Source: Peredibacter starrii (GTDB lineage Bacteria > Bdellovibrionota > Bacteriovoracia > Bacteriovoracales > Bacteriovoracaceae). From it: a stretch of 64,000 bases of DNA. Below, in pieces: positions 24,308 through 31,966 of the stretch (position 1 is its first letter; each line of letters opens with the position of its first letter). A program made the position numbers and the translations under genes. Location of the stretch: NCBI RefSeq assembly GCF_034259205.1, contig NZ_CP139487.1, forward strand, positions 434,001 through 498,000, given 5' to 3'. The notes beneath the pieces were generated by a model. It was not told the origin of the DNA. It ran no database searches and worked only from the letters and a program-made list of their open reading frames with translations.

Positions 24308-24532
24308 ATGGTAGCGCTCAAAAGCTGTGGTCAAGCCACAGTCGAATACATTTTCATTCTTGCTTTCGCAGTCATGTTGGGATTCCAATTTGTAAACCGA
24401 TTTACTGAGTTTTTCCGCGATTCATTGGGAAGCGTTGGTCACGTGCTATCGACTCATCTCACAACCGGAATGTGTAAGCAGGACTGTTGGTATGAAGGCT
24501 ATAAGAACTCCTTCGTAGGTGAGGGTCCATGA
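24308..24532 (+). CDS. Class III prepilin-like protein (TadE-type minor pilin)
   Basis: A 74-residue protein with cleavage motif CG before QATVEYIFILAFAVMLG and Glu at +5, then an amphipathic segment and two Cys (CKQDC). It is probably a minor pilin or pseudopilin processed by the adjacent peptidase, whose start codon overlaps this stop (ATGA). The ribosome site before 24308 is poor, so it may be translated at low level or start slightly differently. Confidence 0.8.
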   Translation: MVALKSCGQATVEYIFILAFAVMLGFQFVNRFTEFFRDSLGSVGHVLSTHLTTGMCKQDCWYEGYKNSFVGEGP

Positions 24533-25023
24533 CCCCCATTATTTTTGGCCTTATCCTCATTCAACTCCTGGCAGTTGCCTGGATTGATTTAAAGACCCAT
24601 AAAATTTCTAATCGTTGGGCCATGCTGAATGTATTGCTTTCAGTAGTACTGCATTTATTTTTTCGCTCTCATTATCCATTAGACTGGGAAGTTCTGCTTT
24701 TTCCGGTTGGTTTCATTGTGATTGGTTTCTTCTTATTTTTGGTCAACATCATGGGAGCAGGGGATTCTAAATACCTCGCTTCACTTTTTCTGATTGTGCC
24801 AGTTGAACTTCACTTAGGATTCTTTGAACGCCTCATTCTAAGCACCATGCTTGTGGGTGCTTTCTTATTAAGTGCCAAGGTCATCAAAAACTTTGCGCAA
24901 CTCAGGGCCTACTTCATTGGACACTATTGGAGCGGGATAAAAGGAATAATTAAGTCTCGTTTTAGTTATGCACCGGTTATTCTGATTGCATGGATTATTC
25001 TGGGAGTTAATCAATGGAGATAA
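24529..25023 (+). CDS. cpaA: Prepilin peptidase CpaA/TadV
   Basis: A 164-residue membrane aspartic peptidase of the TadV/CpaA type (A24 family) that cleaves Flp prepilins. The two catalytic Asp are in AWIDLKTHKISN and MGAGDSKYLAS (GxGD motif). About five membrane segments are visible. It lacks the N-methylase domain of PilD, as expected for TadV. Translationally coupled to the preceding minor pilin and overlapping the next gene by ten bases. Confidence 0.9.
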   Translation: MTPIIFGLILIQLLAVAWIDLKTHKISNRWAMLNVLLSVVLHLFFRSHYPLDWEVLLFPVGFIVIGFFLFLVNIMGAGDSKYLASLFLIVPVELHLGFFERLILSTMLVGAFLLSAKVIKNFAQLRAYFIGHYWSGIKGIIKSRFSYAPVILIAWIILGVNQWR

Positions 25024-25331
25024 AAAATCAACGTGGTCAAACCATGGTTGAATATATTCTCCTCTTGGCAGTGGTGGTTTCACTGGTTCTGACTTTTTAT
25101 AATAGTGAGGCCTACAGAAGACTATTTGGAAGTCAGGGAAAATTTGGAACTAAGATTAAACAGGACAGTGAGTTTGCTTACCGTCATGCTTATCTTTCTA
25201 AAAACCAAGATGGCTCAATTGATCCGGATGTTTCGATTGGCGAGAAGGACATAACGGCGCATCCTTCCTATTATGACATTAAAAATAGCGGGACTAGATT
25301 TTTTGGTCCAAAAGATCCTTACGGTCAATGA
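25014..25331 (+). CDS. Class III prepilin-like protein
   Basis: A 105-residue protein with basic leader KNQRG cut before QTMVEYILLLAVVVSLVL (Glu +5). It has a long soluble tail rich in Tyr, Asp and Lys (HAYLSKNQDGSIDPDVSIGEKD). The tail is longer than in Flp pilins and short for TadE, so it is probably a minor pilin or tip protein. It overlaps the neighbours on both sides, indicating one operon. Confidence 0.82.
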   Translation: MEIKNQRGQTMVEYILLLAVVVSLVLTFYNSEAYRRLFGSQGKFGTKIKQDSEFAYRHAYLSKNQDGSIDPDVSIGEKDITAHPSYYDIKNSGTRFFGPKDPYGQ

Positions 25332-25852
25332 AAGCAAATAATCAAACCGGACAATCTACCATTGAGTTCATCTTCACCTTCGTATTTGGGGTGAGCATGA
25401 TTCTAATGATTTTTAATTCTTCGATGAATTATATTTCTGGTTATCTTGCCCATTATGCGACCTTCATGGCGAGTCGAGTTTATCTGACTGCTGATTCTCA
25501 TCTCGTGACTCCTGAAGGTTCTTTGAATGGAGCGGAGGAGAGGGCCCGTCAAACCTTCAACAATTACGCGCTTGGAATTTTTAAAATTCCGGAGGGCAGT
25601 TTTAAGATTAATCCTGCCGGTCAAACGACTCCTCAAACTTACTTAACAGTGGGTGCATACACGGCCTTTAGTTTAAGTATTGATGTCATGGGTAAAATCG
25701 CAGGTCAAAGTAAGCTCGACTATGTTTCAGAGTCTTTTCTAGGAAAAGAACCAACACGCGCTGAATGTTTTATTCGAACCTGTAAGGCCATTACGGGAAG
25801 AGATAATTGTACAATTAATGACGATATAACTGTTTTCGATGATGGTTGCTAA
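25328..25852 (+). CDS. TadE-like pseudopilin
   Basis: A 174-residue protein with the class III site TG before QSTIEFIFTFVFGVSMIL, with Glu at +5, Phe in place of the usual Tyr, and a long hydrophobic helix. The soluble domain has three C-terminal Cys (CFIRTCKAITGRDNC) plus a final Cys, probably disulphide-bonded in the periplasm. Size and composition fit TadE/TadF pseudopilins that help assemble Flp pili. Start overlaps the previous stop by four bases (ATGA). Confidence 0.83.
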   Translation: MKANNQTGQSTIEFIFTFVFGVSMILMIFNSSMNYISGYLAHYATFMASRVYLTADSHLVTPEGSLNGAEERARQTFNNYALGIFKIPEGSFKINPAGQTTPQTYLTVGAYTAFSLSIDVMGKIAGQSKLDYVSESFLGKEPTRAECFIRTCKAITGRDNCTINDDITVFDDGC

Positions 25853-26356
25853 ATGAAAGATCAAGACCAGGAATCAGGCCAGGCCCTGATTGAGCTCATT
25901 ATCTTTTTGCCACTTCTTTTCACCCTCTATACGGTGATCAGTGGTTTTGCGAACGCTATTAACGGTTCTATCAATCAACAGAAAGTCACCCGCGCGTATT
26001 TTTATTATAGAGTACAGAATAACTCGACTATTCCTAAACCGGATCCATCACCGGCCCCTTATGAAAGCTGGAGTCGATTTGGGATGTTCTTCATTGGTTG
26101 GAAATTAGAGTTCCAAAATGGCGAGCAACCGGTAATGCCTTGTTACCGGATCAGTATTCCCCTGGCCTCGGCCCCCACCGATAAGTGTGAAGACCAATAC
26201 ACCGATACAAATACTCTCTTCATCCGGGTGGGAACTGTATACGGAATGTGTGGCGCCACCTTCGTCAACCTCAATCGATCTACCTATTTCGCACCAGATG
26301 CAACTGGCATGTCTTTTAGAGAAGTAGTTGATCCTGGCAGTTGCTTAATCCAGTAG
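25853..26356 (+). CDS. TadE/TadG-like pseudopilin
   Basis: A 167-residue protein. Acidic leader DQDQESG is cut before QALIELIIFLPLLFTLY (Glu +5). The helix is followed by a periplasmic domain with four Cys (CYRISIP..., KCEDQY, MCGATF, GSCLIQ) and Pro-rich PKPDPSPAP. It starts on the base after the previous stop. It is the last of five prepilin-like proteins and probably a minor pilin. Confidence 0.82.
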   Translation: MKDQDQESGQALIELIIFLPLLFTLYTVISGFANAINGSINQQKVTRAYFYYRVQNNSTIPKPDPSPAPYESWSRFGMFFIGWKLEFQNGEQPVMPCYRISIPLASAPTDKCEDQYTDTNTLFIRVGTVYGMCGATFVNLNRSTYFAPDATGMSFREVVDPGSCLIQ

Positions 26357-26440
26357 GTAAAAAACGTCATTTTCCTCTACGCTTGGGAAAATCTGATATC
26401 ATTAAGTCATCGAAACTCCATTCAAAGTTTAGGATGAACA

Positions 26441-27271
26441 ATGAATAGCCGGGCATTTACTACCAGTCTAATTTTAGCAGCAGTCGCTGTGTTGATGATC
26501 TATTCATATATCTCAAGCCGTGAAACAGAACTTCAAAGTGAATACGGACAACAAACACCGGTTGTTGTGGCGAAAGAAGACATCAAAGAACTTGAAATCA
26601 TCGATGATAGAAAAGTTCAATTGATCAACGTTCCTTCAAAGTTTCAGATGCCTGGTAACTTCAAGCGAGTGGAAGATCTTTATAACACGATTGCGGCCGT
26701 TCCTATTAAGAAAGGTGAACAAATCACTGCTCCCAGAGTGACTTATCCAGGTGCTCAATCAGGTCTATCAAGACAAATTTCAATTGGTAAACGTGCGCTT
26801 TCAATTCGTGTGACAGAGGACTCTGCTGTCAGCCGTCTACTAAAACCAGGCGATCGTGTTGATGTACTTGCTCTGGTTGACTATGCCTCAGGTAAGAAAG
26901 AAAGACTGAAAGTTAAAACGGTTCTTCAAGACGTTCTGGTTTTATCAACAGGTCTGTTTGTTACGAACTCAGTTCCACTGGTTAACTTGAAGAGTGATAA
27001 TGACACTCGTCAGATGAAACTTAACAGCTACACAAACTACAATACTGTGACGCTGGAACTAACTCCTTTTGAAGTACAAAAAATGGTGTTTCTTGTTTCT
27101 GCCGGAAACGGAATCAGCCTTTCTCTTAGAAATAACGACGATAAGTCCATCGAGCGTATCAGTGCCACTCGTCTCTATGACGTATTAGGGGAAGATGCGG
27201 CCGAAGCGAAAACTTATTTCGCTGAACAGATGGCCAAAGAAACGAAAAGGACCGGACCGGGTGGCCGTTAG
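26441..27271 (+). CDS. cpaB: Flp pilus assembly protein CpaB/RcpC
   Basis: A 276-residue periplasmic protein with an N-terminal membrane anchor (SLILAAVAVLMIYSYI). An SAF/beta-clip domain follows (VVVAKEDIKELEIIDDRKV...IKKGEQITAPRV), then the RcpC domain (LSIRVTEDSAVSRLLKPGDRVDVLALVDY). CpaB is thought to gate or link the secretin to peptidoglycan. The ATG has AGGATG upstream, and the downstream cpaC start overlaps its end. Confidence 0.92.
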   Translation: MNSRAFTTSLILAAVAVLMIYSYISSRETELQSEYGQQTPVVVAKEDIKELEIIDDRKVQLINVPSKFQMPGNFKRVEDLYNTIAAVPIKKGEQITAPRVTYPGAQSGLSRQISIGKRALSIRVTEDSAVSRLLKPGDRVDVLALVDYASGKKERLKVKTVLQDVLVLSTGLFVTNSVPLVNLKSDNDTRQMKLNSYTNYNTVTLELTPFEVQKMVFLVSAGNGISLSLRNNDDKSIERISATRLYDVLGEDAAEAKTYFAEQMAKETKRTGPGGR

Positions 27272-28820
27272 ATTTCTCTCTCTCTTATTACTCCTGACAT
27301 TATCAAGTATGGCCTTAGGCCAGGATTCTTCAACTGCGCCTGCGACCACAACCACGGGTGGGGCATCGACCTCTGGACCGGTTGCTGAGAAAGAACTCGA
27401 AGTAGCGATGGGGATTGATGCCATCGAGAAATTGGATTTCGACTACAGCACCAAGATGACCATTGGTAACGACCAGCTTCTGAAACTGGTTCTGGTTCCG
27501 CAAAAGAAAGAAGTAATTTTTAAAGGTCTTAAACCGGGAAGAACTACGGTCCTTATCCGGGATAACTTAGGAGACATTCGTCTTCGTTATACCGTAGTGG
27601 TGACTGCCACCGGTAAATCCAATACTGTTTCTGAACTTCGCGAACTGATTGGTGACGTTGAAGGTCTAGAGATCGGTATTAAAGGTGGAAAGGTCTTCGT
27701 TGGCGGTGAAATTGTGGTACCGGATGATATCGGGAGAGTTTCACAAGTTCTTGCCAACTATCAGGATGTTCTGACTTTGATTGAACTTTCTCCGCAAACT
27801 CAGCGAGTGATCGCTCGTAAGATGAGTGATGAACTGGCAAAAAACAACTTAAAAGACGTTTCAGTTCGAGTGGTGAATAAGGTCTATTGGCTTGAAGGTG
27901 TCGTGAGTAGTGGTGATAAGAAGAAGCTCGCGGTAACAATCGCAAAAGCTTATCTTCCGCCAAAAATTATAAACCTTTCGGCCAACAGTAATCGCTATGC
28001 GACTCCGCAATCCGAAGACATCATCGATTTCATTGCGGTAAACGAAAAGAAAGACCCACAACCAGCACCGAAGATGGTGAAGATCACTTCACAATTTGTT
28101 GAATTGTCGAAAAGTTACAATAAAATTTTCGCCTTTAAATGGGCCCCCTTAATGGGTGAAGATGGTTCACAGATTTCTTTCGGTCAGACTGAATCTGGTA
28201 ACGTGACTTCAACTTCATCGGGAACATTGAGTGCCACGATTTCCAATCTCTTCCCGAAACTGAACTCTGCGAAGAGTGCCGGTTATGCTCGCGTGATTCA
28301 ATCCGGTATGGTGATTGTACGTGACGGTTTCGAGCAAGGTGGAGATATCAACAAGCAAACAACCATTCCATTCGCTGTTGGTACCGGAGACTTTACTAAG
28401 GCAACGGAGGCCAAGGTCGGTCTTTCAATGAACGTGAAACCAAAAGTTCTTGAGCAGGAAAAAATTGAGCTTGGGATTAACATGAGTGTAAACACTCAGG
28501 TGAGTGGTGGTAGTGCGCCTATCGTAACTTCTAACAGTGTGAACACCAACTTGATCTTAAAATCAAAAGAATCTGCCGCCATCGGTGGTGTGGTTCAAAG
28601 TCAATCAGTCACTGATTATGACAACACCGGAAACGATCCGGCCCCTCAACAGTCATCCACAGGTGGAGCAGGAGCAGGTTCTCCATTGTTCCGTCTATAT
28701 AGAGCAAAAAGTTATACGACTAACAAAAGTCAGTACGTGATTTTTGTGACTCCTGAAATTATTGAATCGGCCTCAGCAGGTTCAGAAGAAATCAGGAAGA
28801 AATTTAGAAGAAGAGAGTAG
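27261..28820 (+). CDS. cpaC: Tad outer-membrane secretin CpaC/RcpA
   Basis: A 519-residue secretin forming the outer-membrane pore for Flp pili. The start is taken at GTG 27261, which gives a signal peptide (MAVRFLSLLLLLTLSSMALG) and overlaps cpaB by 11 bases; the frame opens at 27195 without such features. An N-domain is followed by a BON-like module (LIGDVEGLEIGIKGGKVFVGGEIV), and the C-terminal secretin core carries EQEKIELGINMSVNTQVSG and NTNLILKSKESAAIGGVVQS. It ends with the VIFVTPEII strand typical of secretins. Confidence 0.93.
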   Translation: MAVRFLSLLLLLTLSSMALGQDSSTAPATTTTGGASTSGPVAEKELEVAMGIDAIEKLDFDYSTKMTIGNDQLLKLVLVPQKKEVIFKGLKPGRTTVLIRDNLGDIRLRYTVVVTATGKSNTVSELRELIGDVEGLEIGIKGGKVFVGGEIVVPDDIGRVSQVLANYQDVLTLIELSPQTQRVIARKMSDELAKNNLKDVSVRVVNKVYWLEGVVSSGDKKKLAVTIAKAYLPPKIINLSANSNRYATPQSEDIIDFIAVNEKKDPQPAPKMVKITSQFVELSKSYNKIFAFKWAPLMGEDGSQISFGQTESGNVTSTSSGTLSATISNLFPKLNSAKSAGYARVIQSGMVIVRDGFEQGGDINKQTTIPFAVGTGDFTKATEAKVGLSMNVKPKVLEQEKIELGINMSVNTQVSGGSAPIVTSNSVNTNLILKSKESAAIGGVVQSQSVTDYDNTGNDPAPQQSSTGGAGAGSPLFRLYRAKSYTTNKSQYVIFVTPEIIESASAGSEEIRKKFRRRE

Positions 28821-28822
28821 AG

Positions 28823-30943
28823 ATGCCAGGACATATTATTACAGTCATCGGTGGTAAGGGAGGCGTGGGGAAATCTCAGGTCGCGGCCAACCTCGCCCTT
28901 GCCTATGCGGGAGAAATTCGCGCAAAAACCTTGCTTTTGGATTTTGACCAGAAAGCATGTGGTGATCAGAATATTATTACTGGTCTGAAATCAAAAAAAA
29001 ACGTGAAGGAACTGGCGGACTTCTCAGGTGCCATTGATCCACGTTCAATTCAGCTTTTCACGGCCGATCATAAGGCAGGAATTTCTTTTATCGGTATGCC
29101 GACTGAGCCTATTGCTGCTAACCAGATCAATGAAGAGGGTCTCGGGAAAGCACTTAAGGCAATGGTAAATATCTATCCATTAATTGTGATCGATGCCGGA
29201 AGTGAGATCAGTCCTCTTGCACTAAAAGCAATGGAATTTTCTACCCTCATTTTCATCGTGGCCTCACCGGATCTTCTGGCAGTGAACCAGTGTAAGCGTA
29301 TGTACACTGATCTCATCACGATGCTTTTTCCAAAAGACATGATTCAAATTCTCGTTAACCAAGCAGTTAACGGTCACCCGGTAAGTCCGGACGTGATTGG
29401 GAAGCAGATTGGTAAACCTGTTTTTCATGCCATCCCTCGTGACGATGCCAGTTGTATTGCTGCCCTTTCTCGCTCGACACCTGTGGTAGTGGGCGCCAAA
29501 AACTCGCCATTTGGAACAGGTGTTGTAGATTGTGCACGAAAACTTATTCAGAAAAACGTTCTAAAGACCTTAGAGAAGCTGACGAAACCACAGGACGCTG
29601 GAGCAAAAGCGGCCAACGGTAATTCTACCAATGGTGAAGGTGGGGCCTCAGATGAGAAGAAACGTGATCATTGGACGGATTTAAAAAGCCGTATTCACAA
29701 ATCTCTTGTGGAAGAGATGGATCTTAAGAAACAAGACGATAGTGATCCAAAGGCAAAGATTATTCTTCGTGAGCAAACGAAGAAGATGGTCGTAGAACTT
29801 CTCGGGAAAGAGGACACAAAAAATATTCTTCCCACTCGTGATGATATGAACCGCATCGTGAAAGAAATTCTCGATGAGGCCCTGGGGCTTGGACCTCTGG
29901 AAGATATGCTTGCGGACAAATCCATCTCCGAGATCATGGTGGTGGGCCCGAAGAAAATTTATTATGAACAAAAAGGGAAAGTGAAGAAATCCGAAATCAC
30001 TTTCACCAATGACCGTCAGGTAATGAACGTTATTGAACGTATCGTGGCCCCGATTGGTCGCCGTATTGATGAAAAAACTCCTTACGTAGATGCTCGTCTA
30101 GCAGATGGTTCCCGTGTACACGCGATCATTCCACCCTGTGCGATTGATGGTTGTTGTATCACCATTCGTAAGTTCCCGGACAAACGCCTCACGTATAAAG
30201 ATCTTGTGAACTTTGGTGCCATGACTGAAGAGATGGCGGATTTCTTGCGTATCTCGGTTGAAGCTCACCGAAACATCGTTGTTTCCGGTGGTACCGGTTC
30301 CGGTAAAACAACACTCATTAACATGCTCGGCGGATTCATTCAGTCGAACGAACGTATTATTACCTGCGAGGACTCGGCGGAATTGAACTTCCCACAAGAC
30401 CACGTGGTACGTCTTGAAACACGTCCTCCTTCGCTTGAAGGTGATGGTGAAATTGATATTCGTTGTCTTGTAAAGCAGACCCTTCGTATGCGTCCTGACC
30501 GAATTGTGGTGGGTGAGTGTCGAGGCGGTGAAACTCTCGATATGTTACAAGCAATGAACACTGGTCACGATGGTTCGATGACGACAGTTCACTCAAATAC
30601 TCCGCGTGATGCGATTTCTCGTCTGGAAACTCTGGTTCAGTACGCTGGTGCCGGTCTTCCTCAAAAGGCGATTAAAGAAATGATCGCTTCTGCTGTTCAC
30701 ATGATTATTCAGCAATCTCGTCTTGATGATGGTTCACGTAAGTGTCTTTACATCACTGAGATCGGCGGTATCCAAGGTGAAGTGGTGACTCTTCAGGACA
30801 TCTTTGTCTTTAAACAAGAAGGGATGAATAAAGAAGGGAAGATCGTAGGGAAATTCATGGCCACCGGATTCATTCCGAAGTTCATCGAGACCCTGGAGAA
30901 AAAAGGCTACAAAGTTCCGAGAGGATTATTCATTAACAAATGA
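28823..30943 (+). CDS. cpaF: Fused TadZ/CpaE-like ParA ATPase and CpaF/TadA secretion ATPase
   Basis: A 706-residue fusion. Residues 1-255 are a MinD/ParA-type ATPase (deviant Walker A GGKGGVGKS at 10-18, LLLDFDQKACGDQN, LIVIDAGSEIS, FIVASPDLLAVNQCKRMY), the role of CpaE/TadZ in placing the pilus machine. After a Gly/Asn/Ala linker (about 256-285), residues 290-706 are the CpaF/TadA hexameric ATPase: GGTGSGKT with Lys495, ITCEDSAELNF (Asp box), RMRPDRIVVGECRGGET (Walker B) and MTTVHSNTPRDAISRLE (His box). Both active sites look intact, so localisation and motor functions are on one chain. It starts two bases after cpaC and overlaps tadB by four. Confidence 0.94.
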   Translation: MPGHIITVIGGKGGVGKSQVAANLALAYAGEIRAKTLLLDFDQKACGDQNIITGLKSKKNVKELADFSGAIDPRSIQLFTADHKAGISFIGMPTEPIAANQINEEGLGKALKAMVNIYPLIVIDAGSEISPLALKAMEFSTLIFIVASPDLLAVNQCKRMYTDLITMLFPKDMIQILVNQAVNGHPVSPDVIGKQIGKPVFHAIPRDDASCIAALSRSTPVVVGAKNSPFGTGVVDCARKLIQKNVLKTLEKLTKPQDAGAKAANGNSTNGEGGASDEKKRDHWTDLKSRIHKSLVEEMDLKKQDDSDPKAKIILREQTKKMVVELLGKEDTKNILPTRDDMNRIVKEILDEALGLGPLEDMLADKSISEIMVVGPKKIYYEQKGKVKKSEITFTNDRQVMNVIERIVAPIGRRIDEKTPYVDARLADGSRVHAIIPPCAIDGCCITIRKFPDKRLTYKDLVNFGAMTEEMADFLRISVEAHRNIVVSGGTGSGKTTLINMLGGFIQSNERIITCEDSAELNFPQDHVVRLETRPPSLEGDGEIDIRCLVKQTLRMRPDRIVVGECRGGETLDMLQAMNTGHDGSMTTVHSNTPRDAISRLETLVQYAGAGLPQKAIKEMIASAVHMIIQQSRLDDGSRKCLYITEIGGIQGEVVTLQDIFVFKQEGMNKEGKIVGKFMATGFIPKFIETLEKKGYKVPRGLFINK

Positions 30944-31911
30944 GAAAGCATTTTGTTTCACTCATTCTTCTTTTGGCCAGCATCCAGGTCTATGCTCAGG
31001 ATGTGGCACCGAAACGCCAGGTTGATTTCTGGTTGGATGTGCTCGGTCTAAAAGGTGTGTTGTTTGGAATTGGTCTGGCGGTATTTGCTTACGCTTATGT
31101 AAATAGTGTGAAGCTCTTTGCTTGGATTGATGATCAGACCTACGGGACCCGAGATTACATTCTAAAGAAATTCGAAATCATGTTTATCGAAGTCGACCCG
31201 AATAAGATCACTATTGGTCTTCTTATCATGTCATTCGGTATGGGAATTTTAGTTTTCTGTATTCTGGCCTTCATTGGAAAACTTCTACTCGGAACAATTG
31301 CAGGCATCGCAGTTCTTATTGCTGGTTGGAAATCACCTCGTCCCATTGTTGATTATTTTGAGGCCCGTCGTAAGAAGAAATATCAGATGCAGATGGTGGA
31401 TGCGCTTAACCTTCTGGCCAACGGTCTCAGAGCTGGTTTGACCATGCCTCAGGCGATCGGGATGGTGGTGGATGAGCTTCCGGCACCTGTGAGCCAGGAA
31501 TTCAATCTGGTTCTTCAACAAGCAAAGATCGGTGTTCCTCTGGATGAGGCCCTCGAGAACCTAAAGAAAAGAGTTTATACAGAAGACAACGAGATGTTCG
31601 TCACAAGTGTCAACATTTTGCGCGAAACCGGGGGTAATCTTGCCGAAGTTTTCGACACTATTGTGCTTGTGATTCGTGAACGTGTTCGTCTTCAACTGAA
31701 AATCGATACATATGTGGCCTCCGGTAAGATCCAGGCCTACATCATCGGGGCCATGCCGTTTGCCATGATCTTGATGTTTGGTAGTGGTGATCCGGACTAC
31801 TTTCCTCTTCTGTTTGGTACCGTTTTAGGAGTGATCGCTTTGATCGTGATTTGCGGGATGGTAGCTCTGGGAATGTGGATTATTATGAAGATTATTAATA
31901 TTAAAGTTTAG
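30940..31911 (+). CDS. tadB: Tad inner-membrane platform protein TadB
   Basis: A 323-residue T2SS-F family platform protein with an N-terminal signal-like helix, two early membrane segments (about 37-55 and 85-120), a cytoplasmic GspF domain (MQMVDALNLLANGLRAGLTMPQAIGMV, ILRETGGNLAEVFDTI) and two C-terminal membrane segments. Tad systems normally have two such proteins, TadB and TadC. Only one is encoded here, and the operon ends after it, so TadC is elsewhere or TadB acts as a homo-oligomer. Confidence 0.92.
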   Translation: MRKHFVSLILLLASIQVYAQDVAPKRQVDFWLDVLGLKGVLFGIGLAVFAYAYVNSVKLFAWIDDQTYGTRDYILKKFEIMFIEVDPNKITIGLLIMSFGMGILVFCILAFIGKLLLGTIAGIAVLIAGWKSPRPIVDYFEARRKKKYQMQMVDALNLLANGLRAGLTMPQAIGMVVDELPAPVSQEFNLVLQQAKIGVPLDEALENLKKRVYTEDNEMFVTSVNILRETGGNLAEVFDTIVLVIRERVRLQLKIDTYVASGKIQAYIIGAMPFAMILMFGSGDPDYFPLLFGTVLGVIALIVICGMVALGMWIIMKIINIKV

Positions 31912-31966
31912 TGGTAAATATACCGATACTTATAACGGATGTAACTGTCTGGAAAAAGGTGGAAAT

